A stretch of 64,000 bases of DNA, taken from Oscillatoria sp. FACHB-1407 (GTDB lineage Bacteria > Cyanobacteriota > Cyanobacteriia > Elainellales > Elainellaceae). The position numbers and the translations under genes were made by a program. Below, one piece after another: positions 1 through 8,594 of the stretch (positions are counted from its first letter, which is position 1; every line of letters begins with the position of its first letter). The notes under the pieces were generated by a model. It searched no databases, was not told the DNA's origin, and saw only the letters and a program-made list of their open reading frames with translations. Location: assembly GCF_014697545.1 (NCBI RefSeq), contig NZ_JACJSA010000006.1:124001-188000 (forward strand), in the 5' to 3' direction.

Positions 1-318
1 CTCTTTTAGGGCGCGTCCTGCTGCCCGAATTGCTTGCTCCGGGCTTTCCTGATAGCTCATAAACGGCAGATCGACGACAACCAATGCTTGCTTTACTCCA
101 CGGCGCACAGCTTTGGCATGGTGCAAAATTTCATCTAACGTCAGTGGCAGCGTCGTGTCATAGCCCAGTGCCACCATCGCCAACGAATCGCCAACTAAAA
201 TCAAATCGACCCCTGCCTGATCCAGGAGGGATGCTAAAAGATAATCCCAGGCAGTGACAGCGGCGATCGCCTTGCCCTGCTGTTTAAGTCGGATTAACTG
301 CTGAGTGGTGATTGCCAT
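1..318 (-). CDS. panB: Ketopantoate hydroxymethyltransferase, 3' end cut by window
   Basis: Reading the minus strand from ATG at 318 gives 106 codons open to the window edge. The protein starts [18 protein letters not shown] and continues with [28 protein letters not shown] and [18 protein letters not shown]. These are the N-terminal part of PanB, including the VGDS and GY.TT region that binds Mg and ketoacid in this TIM-barrel family. PanB transfers a hydroxymethyl group from methylene-THF to 2-oxoisovalerate, the first committed step to pantothenate and CoA, in the cytosol. About 60 percent of the protein lies outside the window. A HIP1 site is in the coding sequence. The gene is divergent from the one at 530. 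Confidence 0.93.
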   Translation of the reverse strand, partial: MAITTQQLIRLKQQGKAIAAVTAWDYLLASLLDQAGVDLILVGDSLAMVALGYDTTLPLTLDEILHHAKAVRRGVKQALVVVDLPFMSYQESPEQAIRAAGRALKE

Positions 319-529
319 AGGTCAATGAATAAAGAATGCCTGATAGCGAATGCAAATAGTAAGAGTTCGTCTATAAAACGATTGTAGTCCTCCGCCTTCA
401 GCATTCGTGTCCTCTCTTATGGTGAGGATGAAGGGGACTCAAACGCAATGGGGCGATCGCAAAGTGGTAGATTGATTCGGTGAGGGCAGCATCTCTGATC
501 TCTCATCCGCTGCATTTAAGAGAACGATC

Positions 530-1513
530 ATGTCGCAGGATCAACCACCCAATTCCAATCCATTGCCTGATGATGACCTGGATGATGTGTGGGATTCACC
601 AACGCCAGATCCCTCATCTGCGTCGCAGGCTTCGCCATCGCCATCCCCACGAAGCTCTAGCCAGAAGCCGACTACGCCACAACCTACTTCCCGATTGACC
701 ATTAACCCTGAACGGGTAGCACAGATTGTCAGTCAGCTTCAAACGGGGTTAAACCAGGCTAAAACAACTCTGAATACCCAATTCAATCAGATTCGTCCTG
801 AGTTAGATAATCTATCAAACAAACTTCGTCCAGCTTTAGCAACAGCGATCGATAAACTTCGTCCTCTCCTGGAAAAACTGCAAACTTGGTGGAGTGCCAC
901 CTTACCCAAGGTGCGCCAAGTATTGCCGGACTCGCTCAAGCGATCGCTTTCCGATCGAGTCCTGACTAACATCGCGATCGGTTTACTGATCATTGTGCTG
1001 TGGAGCTTGCCAGGGATTCTGTTTGGGACACCGACACGCGCTAGTCAGCCTTCCAGCCAGACCCCAATGAATCAACCTGCCCCTATTGTGCAACCTTCCC
1101 CACAACCTGAAATACCCATAACTCCTACCCCCGTCATCCCATCCCCCATCTCTAATCAACCTCCTAGCCCTCCACCACCGCTAGACCTGACTCCAGCCCA
1201 AAGCTTGATTGCAGCGATTCAAGATCAGGTTGCTGAGGTCACGAACCAATATGCCAACGGCTTGATTCAATCAGTGCAAGCCAACTTTCGCAGTAGCCGC
1301 TTGATTGTCGTTGTGGGCGATGAATGGTACGACTTATCTTCAGCCCGTCAAGATACTGTCGCTGCCGAAATGCAGAAACGCGCCAAAGAGCTTGGTTTCA
1401 CAAAACTCGAAATTACCGATGCCCATGAAACTCTGTTAGCTCGTAGTCCCGTGGTGGGTGAAGTGATGTTGATTTTGCAACGAGCTAAGGGGCAAGTGGG
1501 GAGTAGAGAGTAG
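530..1513 (+). CDS. Conserved cyanobacterial membrane-anchored protein of unknown function
   Basis: A 327-residue protein of unknown function. Residues 1-60 are acidic and Ser/Pro-rich. Residues 60-140 are predicted helical. One membrane segment lies near residues 144-166 (TNIAIGLLIIVLWSLPGILF), followed by a Pro/Gln-rich linker to about residue 225 and a folded C-terminal domain of about 95 residues containing LIVVVGDEWYDLSSARQD and a repeated AA/KELGF pattern. The order suggests a cytoplasmic N-terminus with the C-terminal domain across the membrane. Only a weak ribosome site (AAGAGA) precedes the ATG. The last residues (VGSRE) and the stop are encoded by a downstream GGGAGTA-type heptamer array, so the true ancestral C-terminus may have been slightly different. 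No function should be assigned. Confidence 0.75.
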   Translation: MSQDQPPNSNPLPDDDLDDVWDSPTPDPSSASQASPSPSPRSSSQKPTTPQPTSRLTINPERVAQIVSQLQTGLNQAKTTLNTQFNQIRPELDNLSNKLRPALATAIDKLRPLLEKLQTWWSATLPKVRQVLPDSLKRSLSDRVLTNIAIGLLIIVLWSLPGILFGTPTRASQPSSQTPMNQPAPIVQPSPQPEIPITPTPVIPSPISNQPPSPPPPLDLTPAQSLIAAIQDQVAEVTNQYANGLIQSVQANFRSSRLIVVVGDEWYDLSSARQDTVAAEMQKRAKELGFTKLEITDAHETLLARSPVVGEVMLILQRAKGQVGSRE

Positions 1514-1576
1514 GGAGTGGGAAGTAGGGAGTGAAAGAGTAGGGAGTAAGGGAGTGGGGAGTGGGGAGTAGGAAGG
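1497..1576. repeat. Heptamer tandem array, GGGAGTA/GGGAGTG type
   Basis: A degenerate seven-base-period array (units GGGAGTA, GGGAGTG, GAAGTAG) that covers the stop codon of the upstream gene. Such short tandemly repeated repetitive (STRR) heptamers are known from filamentous cyanobacteria. Related arrays occur at 21113-21186, 24387-24431, 34906-34940 and 63395-63425. Confidence 0.8.
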
Positions 1577-1672
1577 GAATTGGGGAGCTTGATCTAGCGA
1601 TCGCCCTTTTTATCCTTCATCCTTCATCCTTAAACTCTTTTATCCTTTACCCTTTCTTTTTTTCCTTGTCTC

Positions 1673-2848
1673 TCATCCGCCTCGCTGATATCGCATTCCT
1701 GGAAGCTGGGAAATCAATCCCATTAATTCCAACTGGGCGAGGGAACTGAGGACAGTTGCCGTATCTAATCCAACCTGTTGCACAATTAGGTCGATCGCCA
1801 GAGGTTCCAGGGGTACGGCTTCAAAGACCTGTTTGAGCACGGGTTCTCCAATTAACGGCTCTAGAATGCGCGGTTGAGGACGGCTCATCTCCAGTTCATC
1901 CTCATCCTCTTCCTCAAAGAGGGAGAGTTGGTTAGTGGGGAGTTGCGCAGTGTCAAGTTGGGGGAGTGACTCTAGAGCCGCCAAAAGCTGCTTTTCTCCC
2001 AAGATCATATGGGCTCCTGTGTTGATTAATTCCAGGCAACCTTTGGAGCGATTGTTATCCAATGATCCGGGTAGGGCGTAAACTTCCCGGCAGTAGTCAT
2101 TAGCAAGACGAGCGGTAATGAGTGCCCCTGACTTATGAGGAGCTTCCATCACCAGGACGACACGGCTCAAACCAGCGATGATGCGGTTACGTCGCGGAAA
2201 ATGGGTGCGATCGGGTTGAGAGCCAGCTGGATATTCACTTAACAGCAATCCCTGTTGTTGCACCTGTTGAGATAGGTTGCGGTTTGACCAGGGATAAACC
2301 ATATCAACCCCGGTGCCTAACACGGCGATCGTCCGTCCTCCCGCACCCAGGCAAGCATGGTGAGTCTCGGTATCTACTCCTTCGGCTAAACCAGAGACGA
2401 TGGTGTAGCCTGCCTGCGCTAAAGCGGCTGTAATTCGACGAGTCCAGCGTCTGCCATAGTCGGTCGGTTCACGAGTGCCGACGATCGCCACACAAGGAAT
2501 GATGCCCTGATTTTCCAACGGCTCCACAACGCCACTGTAGTACAGCACTGGCGGTGGATCAGGAATTTCGAGCAGTAGCCGGGGATAGTCTGGATCAGCA
2601 GGAGTCCAAAAGTGGGGGTTTTCCTGCTCGTGCTGCTGCAAAACGGCGTCTGGATCAAGGGGCGATCGCCCCTTCACCGCGATAGCAGAAATTTGTTCCC
2701 CAACGCCTTCCACTGCTTCGAGGGCAGTAGCACTGGCATACCAGGCTTCACTCAACGTGCCAAAGTGACGCTGCAACCGCAATAACAGTGTCGGACCAAT
2801 TCCGGCAATTCTAGACCAGGCGACCCAAAACGCACGTTCTTCTGGCAA
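1673..2848 (-). CDS. dprA: DNA-processing protein DprA/Smf
   Basis: 391 residues. DprA binds incoming single-stranded DNA and loads RecA in natural transformation. An N-terminal SAM-like region (residues 1-65, IAGIGPTLLLRLQRHFG) is followed by the Rossmann-like core: VAIVGTREPTDYG, IVSGLAEGVDTETHHA, TIAVLGTGVDMVYPWSN and HFPRRNRIIAGLS, which carries the conserved arginine-rich DNA-binding loop. The C-terminal 65 residues look like the winged-helix DML1-type domain (LAIDLIVQQVGLDTATVLSSL). The start is TTG at 2848, preceded by a strong AAGGAG six bases upstream; no in-frame ATG is better placed. A stand-alone gene with DUF2301 upstream on the same strand. Confidence 0.95.
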   Translation of the reverse strand: MPEERAFWVAWSRIAGIGPTLLLRLQRHFGTLSEAWYASATALEAVEGVGEQISAIAVKGRSPLDPDAVLQQHEQENPHFWTPADPDYPRLLLEIPDPPPVLYYSGVVEPLENQGIIPCVAIVGTREPTDYGRRWTRRITAALAQAGYTIVSGLAEGVDTETHHACLGAGGRTIAVLGTGVDMVYPWSNRNLSQQVQQQGLLLSEYPAGSQPDRTHFPRRNRIIAGLSRVVLVMEAPHKSGALITARLANDYCREVYALPGSLDNNRSKGCLELINTGAHMILGEKQLLAALESLPQLDTAQLPTNQLSLFEEEDEDELEMSRPQPRILEPLIGEPVLKQVFEAVPLEPLAIDLIVQQVGLDTATVLSSLAQLELMGLISQLPGMRYQRGG

Positions 2849-2992
2849 TTCCTACTCCTTGCAACCCCTAAAGTTATTCTTCTACTCTGCCGTTATATGA
2901 GTTCTAAATCATCATGCCCATTCTGCAAATGGTTTCAACAGAGCAGCGAGTCCGTTCTGTCAGGGTGTCAGCACTATTATTCCAACATAGTT

Positions 2993-3673
2993 TTAGCTCA
3001 CCTGTTGGGTGCGTTGTTGCTTGAGATAGGCGAATACGCTTTTGTCACCGATATCAGGCGGAATCGGTTGAATGATTTTACGGATGGCGAAAACCAAAAA
3101 TAACGCTGCCCAGGTTGCTAACAAGACACGCTCAAAATCGGCGGATAGAATACCAGTCAGGTGCCCTAACAGCAACAGGGGAACCAGGGGGGTCAGCAGT
3201 TTAGTTTCAAGGCGGTTGAAGCAGAAGGCTTCCTTAAAGAAAATGCCCGTCAAAGCCGCAAAGGTGAAGCCAATCCCAAATAAGGTGAGGGGTTGTTGAT
3301 AGACGGTTAGAGCCAGAGGTTGTGAATTGGCGAAAGCAAGGGCGATCGCGCTGACCGTTCCCACTGCCCAAAACGCCTGTAACGCTCGATGCAGGGGTAA
3401 CAGGTAGATGTGAATGGTTAACAGGCTTACCCCCAATCCAGCAGAGAACAACCCAAACAACAGCGTCAACAGCGACATTGCGATCGCTCGATCGCCTTGC
3501 CACAGCACCAGTCCAACTCCAATGGCAAAGCTGACTGCTGCGACGGCTAATCCAGCACGATACACTACCACACCCTTGCGATCGTCTGTGGTAATCGTAA
3601 ACTCTCCAAACTGCCCCTGATACACCTCTGAGGAAGGTGCATCAGAGGGTGATGCATTTGCCTGTGCTGTCAT
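2993..3673 (-). CDS. DUF2301 integral membrane protein
   Basis: 226 residues, recognised as the cyanobacterial DUF2301 family by GLGVSLLTIHIYLLPLHRALQ and the sequence VYQGQFGEFTITTDDRKGVV at the N-terminus. Six to seven hydrophobic segments run from about residue 35 to 205, including AGLAVAAVSFAIGVGLVLW, LLTLLFGLFSAGLGVSLL, FGIGFTFAALTGIFF and LLATWAALFLVFAI. Probably located in the plasma or thylakoid membrane. The ATG follows GAGGGA at a good distance. The family has no established function. It lies between dprA and larE on the same strand, with about 85-145 bp gaps, so co-transcription is possible but not shown. Confidence 0.85.
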   Translation of the reverse strand: MTAQANASPSDAPSSEVYQGQFGEFTITTDDRKGVVVYRAGLAVAAVSFAIGVGLVLWQGDRAIAMSLLTLLFGLFSAGLGVSLLTIHIYLLPLHRALQAFWAVGTVSAIALAFANSQPLALTVYQQPLTLFGIGFTFAALTGIFFKEAFCFNRLETKLLTPLVPLLLLGHLTGILSADFERVLLATWAALFLVFAIRKIIQPIPPDIGDKSVFAYLKQQRTQQVS

Positions 3674-3758
3674 ACCTATTTCCCTCTTTGTGTGGATCGT
3701 TGTCTGGATCGTTTGCAGATTGATGTTTGGGTTGAGATTGGTGCCTCAACCTGCTGTT

Positions 3759-4571
3759 TTAATGTGTGAGTTGTAAGACTTGATTGAGCTTGCCACTACG
3801 ATAACCTTCTAAGTCTAAAGTGACATAGACGAACCCATAGGATTGAAACTCGTTCACAAGAGTTGGTAAATCAGTCGTGAGGACAAATTCTTTGATTTGC
3901 TCTGGAGGAAGTTCGATTCTAGCGGTATCTGCCTCAGATCGCACCCGCAGGTTTTTCAGTCCTAATGTGCGGAGATAGCGTTCGGCTCTGCCCACTCGCT
4001 GCAACTTGTGAATCGTGATCTCTTCCCCATAGGGAAATCGGGAACTGAGACAGGGTTGAGCAGGTTTATCCCACCAGGGTAGCCCTAACTGTTTTGCCAG
4101 TTCTCGCACCTCCAGCTTTGTCACCCCAACCTCTGCTAGAGGCGATCGCACGCCCCGTTCTTTTGCCGCTTGAATGCCGGGTCGATAGTCGGATAGATCA
4201 TCGGCGTTGACCCCATCCACCACATAGGGATAGCCCCACTTCAATGCCAAGGGTTTCAGTGTGTCGTGCAACTCACTTTTGCAAAAATAGCAGCGATTGA
4301 CCGGATTGCTGGCGTAGTTGGGATTCTCCAACTCATGAGTTCGCACGACCTCATGACGAATGCCAATCTCTGCGGCTTGAATGCGGGCATCTTCCAGATC
4401 TTCTGGCAGCAACGAGGGTGACTCTGCGGTGACGGCTAAGGCGCGATCGCCCAACACATCATGGGCAATTTTGGCGACCAGGGTACTATCAATGCCCCCA
4501 GAATAAGCAATCAAAGCCTGATTCATTTCGGCAAAGAGCTTTTGCAGCCGATCTAATTTCTGCGACAGCAT
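3759..4571 (-). CDS. larE: LarE-type ATP-dependent sulfur transferase, three-cysteine form
   Basis: 270 residues from ATG at 4571. LarE is a PP-loop ATPase that adenylates and sulfurates pyridinium bis-carboxylate in making the nickel-pincer (NPN) cofactor of lactate racemase and related enzymes. The PP-loop is AYSGGIDSTLVAKIA near residue 22; RCYFCKSEL follows near 93 and PCLSSRFPYGEEI near 173. The protein has exactly three cysteines (94, 97 and 174). Cys174 matches the sacrificial Cys176 of the Lactobacillus enzyme, and the extra CxxC marks the class reported to hold a [4Fe-4S] cluster. No larA, larB or larC is in the window. A TTG two codons upstream is an alternative start. Confidence 0.9.
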   Translation of the reverse strand: MLSQKLDRLQKLFAEMNQALIAYSGGIDSTLVAKIAHDVLGDRALAVTAESPSLLPEDLEDARIQAAEIGIRHEVVRTHELENPNYASNPVNRCYFCKSELHDTLKPLALKWGYPYVVDGVNADDLSDYRPGIQAAKERGVRSPLAEVGVTKLEVRELAKQLGLPWWDKPAQPCLSSRFPYGEEITIHKLQRVGRAERYLRTLGLKNLRVRSEADTARIELPPEQIKEFVLTTDLPTLVNEFQSYGFVYVTLDLEGYRSGKLNQVLQLTH

Positions 4572-4639
4572 GACCAATCCAAAACCCTAATTCGCAACGA
4601 CAAACGGGAACCCCCGTTTTCTCCAGCGTAGCGAATTTT

Positions 4640-4766
4640 TGGTATTGGGAGTGCGAGCATCTTGCTCGCGATCGGCTTAATCCAAAATCTAAATTGTCCG
4701 TGAGCTTCAATTTCTAGTGAGCCAGACGCTCACCCTAAATCCAAAATTACCCGTAGCAAGATGCTC
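4640..4766. repeat. Cluster of short REP-like hairpins
   Basis: Three short imperfect inverted repeats in 127 bp share a core: GCGAGCATCTTGCTCGC, GTGAGCCAGACGCTCAC and AGCAAGATGCTCAC. They alternate with an AAATCCAAAAT-like spacer. A relative, GCGGGCAAGATGCCCGC, is at 24346. They lie between the divergent-spaced larE start and the aroQ stop and may act in transcript termination or be REP-type relics. Confidence 0.55.
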
Positions 4767-4769
4767 ACA

Positions 4770-5240
4770 CTAGGGAGTCTGTTGTCTCAAATGCTGAACC
4801 AGAGCGTGTAGCCCTAACCGATAGCTATCTGCTCCAAATCCACTGATTTGACCTACAGCAACAGGCGCAATGTAGGAATGGTGTCGAAAAGGCTCACGAC
4901 GATAGACGTTACTCAAATGGACTTCCACCGTGGGAATCGCAACGCCAGCGATCGCGTCTCGAATGGCAACACTGGTGTGGGTGTAGGCTCCAGGATTAAT
5001 CAAAATGCCCTGATGCACACCCAACGCAGCATGAATCACATCCACCAACGCACCTTCGTGATTGGATTGAAATGTGGCAACTTTGACCTGAAGCGATCGC
5101 CCCTCCTGCTCCAATCTGTCATTGATGCTAGCTAACGTCACGTCGCCATAAATCCCCGGCTCTCGTAGCCCCAGGAGATTTAGATTGGGTCCATGCAGCA
5201 CCAAAATACTGAATGAAGTTAAAGCATTGGATTCAGCCAC
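4770..5240 (-). CDS. aroQ: Type II 3-dehydroquinate dehydratase
   Basis: 156 residues, the usual length. It catalyses the third shikimate-pathway step (3-dehydroquinate to 3-dehydroshikimate) as a dodecamer. The motifs are complete: [18 protein letters not shown] with the catalytic tyrosine, [28 protein letters not shown] with the asparagine and histidine of the active site, and [18 protein letters not shown]. The start is GTG at 5240, which shares its first G with the TAG stop of a 44-codon gene just upstream (TAGTG). Translation of aroQ is therefore probably coupled to that small gene; no separate ribosome site is obvious. Confidence 0.96.
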   Translation of the reverse strand: MAESNALTSFSILVLHGPNLNLLGLREPGIYGDVTLASINDRLEQEGRSLQVKVATFQSNHEGALVDVIHAALGVHQGILINPGAYTHTSVAIRDAIAGVAIPTVEVHLSNVYRREPFRHHSYIAPVAVGQISGFGADSYRLGLHALVQHLRQQTP

Positions 5241-5374
5241 TAACGACGCTCTGAATCTCTAACTGGAATGGGAATCGGCTCTGGCTCTGGCTCTGCCTCT
5301 GGACCTAATAAAGCCTCAATCAGCTTGCGTGCCCATTCCTTTAACTTTTCCAGTACCTTTTCGATGTAATCCAT
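5240..5374 (-). CDS. 44-residue small protein coupled to aroQ
   Basis: An ORF of 44 codons starting at ATG 5374 after a good AAGGAG (11-base spacing). The product begins [20 protein letters not shown]: a strongly amphipathic helix with regular Leu/Ile/Val and alternating Lys/Glu. Then come ALLGPEA, an EPEPEP stretch and PIPIPV, ending SERR. There is no signal peptide and no cysteine. The stop overlaps the GTG of aroQ by one base, which argues for real translation and coupling. The composition suggests membrane-surface or partner-helix binding. It might be a leader-type translation gate for aroQ or a small protein of its own. Function unknown. Confidence 0.65.
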   Translation of the reverse strand: MDYIEKVLEKLKEWARKLIEALLGPEAEPEPEPIPIPVRDSERR

Positions 5375-5471
5375 TAATCAAAAAGCTCCTTCAATGCCGA
5401 CCAAAGCTTTTACTAAAATTAGAGCCTCAGCCTAACAATGTAAACGCTCAACGCCTTATATCTGATCATAA

Positions 5472-5621
5472 CCAATCATCGAAAATGATCAAGACCATTG
5501 TGAAGCTGTTCTTGATAAAGATGAATTTTCTTCAGAAAATGAAAACGATGTTGCAGCGATTATTGGTAACACTGCATTGCATTTACTTGTGATTGGGCTA
5601 GAAAAACAACTGTTTTTATAA
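5472..5621 (+). pseudogene. Possible AT-rich coding remnant
   Basis: A 49-codon open stretch without a start codon, ending in TAA at 5619-5621. It reads like protein (EAVLDKDEFSSENENDVAAI, then IGNTALHLLVIGLEKQL) and has lower GC than its neighbours. It could be the 3' end of a degraded gene. Nothing upstream restores the frame, because a TAA lies just before it. Weak evidence. Confidence 0.2.
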
Positions 5622-5709
5622 GCTACGCTAAACTCAATTATTTGAAATTGTTATATAGCGATCGCGCTCCAATAACTCCCTTGACGAAGTTGGAAAGGTT
5701 TTATTGAAG

Positions 5710-5736
5710 CAAAAAAGGGGGCGCGATCGCCCCCTA
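5710..5736 (-). terminator. Rho-independent terminator of dnaK
   Basis: Read on the minus strand, a seven-base-pair stem GGGGGCG/CGCCCCC with a four-base loop is followed by TTTTTTGC. It sits about 25 bases after the dnaK stop. The stem-loop is built around a HIP1-like GCGATCGC core. Confidence 0.85.
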
Positions 5737-5761
5737 ACCTAATCACAACTCATGGATAAAC

Positions 5762-7672
5762 CTATTTGGTTTCTGAGAACTCAGCATCAATCACATCATC
5801 ATCGGCTGGAGCAGAACCCCCACCTGTGGGAGGAGTAGGACCATCGCCAGGACCACCATCACCACCACCAGACTGCTGATAGAGGTTGCTGCTGACGCTG
5901 TAGAGCACTTGCTGCAACTCAGCGGTGATGGACTTAATCTGGTCAAAGTCTTCGCGAGAAATTGCATCACGCAGATCCTTCACTAAGCCCTCAACCTTGG
6001 CTTTGTCATCCGCAGGAACTTTGTCACCCAGTTCATTGATTTGCTTCTCAGCCTGGTATGCCAGTGAGTCTGCCTGGTTCTTGAGGTCGATGCGCTCACG
6101 CCGCTCTTTGTCTGCTGTCGCGTTGCGCTCAGCCTCTTGTACCATCCGTTCAACGTCGGACTTGTCGAGTGTAGACGCGTCCTTAATGGTGATGGATTGC
6201 TCTTTGCCAGTGCCCTTATCCTTCGCCCGGACATTCAGGATACCGTTAGCATCAATGTCGAAGGTCACTTCGATTTGAGGCACGCCACGAGGAGCAGGAG
6301 GAATCCCATCCAGACGGAAGATACCCAGGCTCTTGTTGTCGTCTGCCATCTCGCGCTCACCCTGGAGCACTTTGATTTCAACGTTGGTTTGTCCGTCGGC
6401 AGCGGTTGAGAAGGTTTCAGACTTCTTGGTAGGAATGGTGGTGTTGCGAGGAATGATCTTGGTCATAACACCGCCCAGCGTTTCCACACCCAAAGAGAGG
6501 GGAGTCACGTCGAGCAACAGAATGTCCTTAACTTCACCTGCCAACACACCCGCTTGAATCGCTGCACCAACTGCTACCACTTCATCAGGGTTAACAGTTT
6601 GGTTGGGGTCTTTGCCCAGAACCCGCTTCACCAGTTCTTGGATAGCCGGGATACGGGTCGAACCACCCACAAGCACCACTTCGTCGATCGCCCCTTTGTC
6701 GATCTTGGCGTCACGCAGAGCACTCTCAACGGGAACACGGCAACGATCGATCAGGTCAGAGCAAAGCTCCTCAAACTTGGCACGGGTCAAGGTGGTATCT
6801 AAGTGCTTAGGACCATCTTGAGTCGCTGTAATGAAGGGCAGATTGATTTCTGCTTGAGTCACGCTGGAAAGCTCAATCTTGGCTTTTTCAGCAGCTTCGG
6901 TCAAACGTTGTAAAGCCCGCTTGTCTTTGCGAAGATCAATGCCTTCTACTTTTCTGAACTCTTCAGCCAGAAAATCGACGATCTTTTTGTCGAAGTCATC
7001 ACCACCCAGGTGAGTGTCACCGGAGGTTGCCAATACTTCAAACACACCATCACCGACTTCCAGGATGGAGACGTCAAACGTACCGCCCCCTAAGTCAAAC
7101 ACCAACACAGTTTCGTTGGTTTTCTTATCTAGACCATAGGCCAGTGAAGCGGCAGTCGGCTCGTTGATGATCCGTAGTACTTCAATACCAGCGATTTTTC
7201 CAGCGTCCTTCGTGGCTTGACGTTGGGAGTCGTTAAAGTAAGCAGGAACGGTAATAACCGCTTGAGTTACCGTTTCGCCTAAATATTTGCTAGCGTCTTC
7301 GACTAACTTACGTAGCACTTGTGCCGAAATTTCTTCAGGGGCAAACTGCTTGCTTTCTGCGGGGCAATCAAGTTTGACGTTACCGTTAACATTCAGCACT
7401 TTGTAAGGAACTTCTGTCGTTTCATGGGTCACTTCATCAAAGCGGCGACCGATGAATCGCTTGACAGAGTAGAAAGTATTTTCAGGGTTGATGACGGATT
7501 GCCGTTTCGCAATCTGACCTACACGCCGCTCCTTCGTTTTGGGATCAAATGCGACCACCGAGGGCGTTGTGCGGAAACCTTCTGCGTTGGCGATGACGGT
7601 CGGCTTACCACCCTCCATCACAGCTACGCAAGAGTTGGTTGTTCCTAAGTCAATTCCAACAACTTTTGCCAT
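5762..7672 (-). CDS. dnaK: Chaperone protein DnaK (Hsp70)
   Basis: 636 residues, full length. The N-terminal ATPase domain starts [19 protein letters not shown] and carries the phosphate and adenosine motifs [17 protein letters not shown] and [18 protein letters not shown]. The linker [17 protein letters not shown] precedes the substrate-binding domain (about residues 390-505). Then come the helical lid and a Gly/Pro-rich tail ending DDDVIDAEF, the usual DnaK tail. It works with DnaJ and GrpE in cytosolic protein folding; neither is adjacent here. The 463-bp region upstream shows no CIRCE element, so HrcA control is not indicated. A terminator follows. Cyanobacteria have several dnaK copies; this looks like a housekeeping DnaK2-type, though that is inference. 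Confidence 0.97.
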   Translation of the reverse strand: MAKVVGIDLGTTNSCVAVMEGGKPTVIANAEGFRTTPSVVAFDPKTKERRVGQIAKRQSVINPENTFYSVKRFIGRRFDEVTHETTEVPYKVLNVNGNVKLDCPAESKQFAPEEISAQVLRKLVEDASKYLGETVTQAVITVPAYFNDSQRQATKDAGKIAGIEVLRIINEPTAASLAYGLDKKTNETVLVFDLGGGTFDVSILEVGDGVFEVLATSGDTHLGGDDFDKKIVDFLAEEFRKVEGIDLRKDKRALQRLTEAAEKAKIELSSVTQAEINLPFITATQDGPKHLDTTLTRAKFEELCSDLIDRCRVPVESALRDAKIDKGAIDEVVLVGGSTRIPAIQELVKRVLGKDPNQTVNPDEVVAVGAAIQAGVLAGEVKDILLLDVTPLSLGVETLGGVMTKIIPRNTTIPTKKSETFSTAADGQTNVEIKVLQGEREMADDNKSLGIFRLDGIPPAPRGVPQIEVTFDIDANGILNVRAKDKGTGKEQSITIKDASTLDKSDVERMVQEAERNATADKERRERIDLKNQADSLAYQAEKQINELGDKVPADDKAKVEGLVKDLRDAISREDFDQIKSITAELQQVLYSVSSNLYQQSGGGDGGPGDGPTPPTGGGSAPADDDVIDAEFSETK

Positions 7673-8135
7673 ATCGTTCTGTTGCTCCGGTTCTATCTAC
7701 AGGTTCTAGCTCAATTGACTAAATGCTTTGGGAGTTGCACTGCCCTCGGTCAGGGCACAGAGGCGATCGCTTCGCAGTTCCCCACAGGGTTAATCGCAGA
7801 TCCCACAACTCTGCACTCTTCTATATACTGCGTATGTTTGCCCCCTACCATGAAGGCGTATTTACCGAACCAAACGTGGACGGTTCACCCAATTGACTGG
7901 GTTGACGATTCGTTTGGGCATCAGTCGAAATTGATTGTATTGCATTCATGAATCCAGTGTAGGCAGGGCTGGGCAAACCAGAGTGGGGGTGAACCGTAAC
8001 GCTGATGGTGAGGTTGCCGTCGATCGCCCAAAATTTTGCTTGAGATCAGCCGTTGCCCGATAGGATGAATGAACAGATGGAACAACCCATTCACTCTTGC
8101 CCATTTACTCTTGCCCATTACTTCTGCGGGTAGTT
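7673..8135. other. Intergenic region between divergent dnaK and the 8136 gene
   Basis: 463 bp without a convincing gene. It must hold the promoters of dnaK (leftward) and the 8136 gene (rightward). I see HIP1-type sites near 7760 and 8020 and a short imperfect inverted repeat (GCCCTCGGTCAGGGC, about 7740). I see no CIRCE, riboswitch or RNA gene. Confidence 0.5.
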
Positions 8136-8480
8136 ATGTCTTCTCAACTTCGTCTCAATTTGGTAGAAGGGTCAGTCAGCTTTAGTTTTACGCCACAAGC
8201 AGCGCGTGAGTTGCAGGGGGCGATCGCTACCCTAATGAGCAGCCTCAAAGCCGCTGCGGCTCACAGCAGTGGCACGAAGCCCGACCCCAAACAACCCATG
8301 GAATATCAATACGTTGGAGACGTCTTTTTGGAAATTTTTTGCAATCCCAATATTTGGGCAAGCCCTTTTGCGGCTAAGGTGCTAGTAACTCTACGCGACC
8401 AAAACATTCGCCTCACTACTGAAGCCGAGTTGACTCGTCTGATCGAAGATATCAATGAGTATCTGGAGCAGTTTGGTTAA
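8136..8480 (+). CDS. Conserved cyanobacterial protein of unknown function
   Basis: 114 residues from ATG 8136 (MSSQLRLNLVEGSVSFSFTP). The frame is open 39 bases further upstream but the extra residues (PIYSCPLLLRVV) look non-coding. The protein is soluble, without cysteines in its core or membrane helices. A variable middle with SSGTKPDPKQP is followed by a well-structured block, VGDVFLEIFCNPNIWASPFA, then LRLTTEAE-like sequence and a C-terminal acidic helix LIEDINEYLEQFG. The clean composition and good coding bias support a real gene. I cannot assign a function. Confidence 0.75.
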   Translation: MSSQLRLNLVEGSVSFSFTPQAARELQGAIATLMSSLKAAAAHSSGTKPDPKQPMEYQYVGDVFLEIFCNPNIWASPFAAKVLVTLRDQNIRLTTEAELTRLIEDINEYLEQFG

Positions 8481-8594
8481 CGTTAACTGCCAAAATCGTG
8501 ATCCGAACTAAAACGGAGTGATGAATGGCTGGCACTCACCACTCCAAAAAATGATGCATCAGATGGAATTGATTTTGCTGCACCAGTCGATGCA

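Noticed and set aside
5329-5592. 87-codon plus-strand ORF
   Set aside because: It overlaps the 44-codon minus-strand gene in antisense, and its composition is unlike protein.
7673-8135. CIRCE/HrcA site upstream of dnaK
   Set aside because: No TTAGCACTC-N9-GAGTGCTAA-like sequence is visible.
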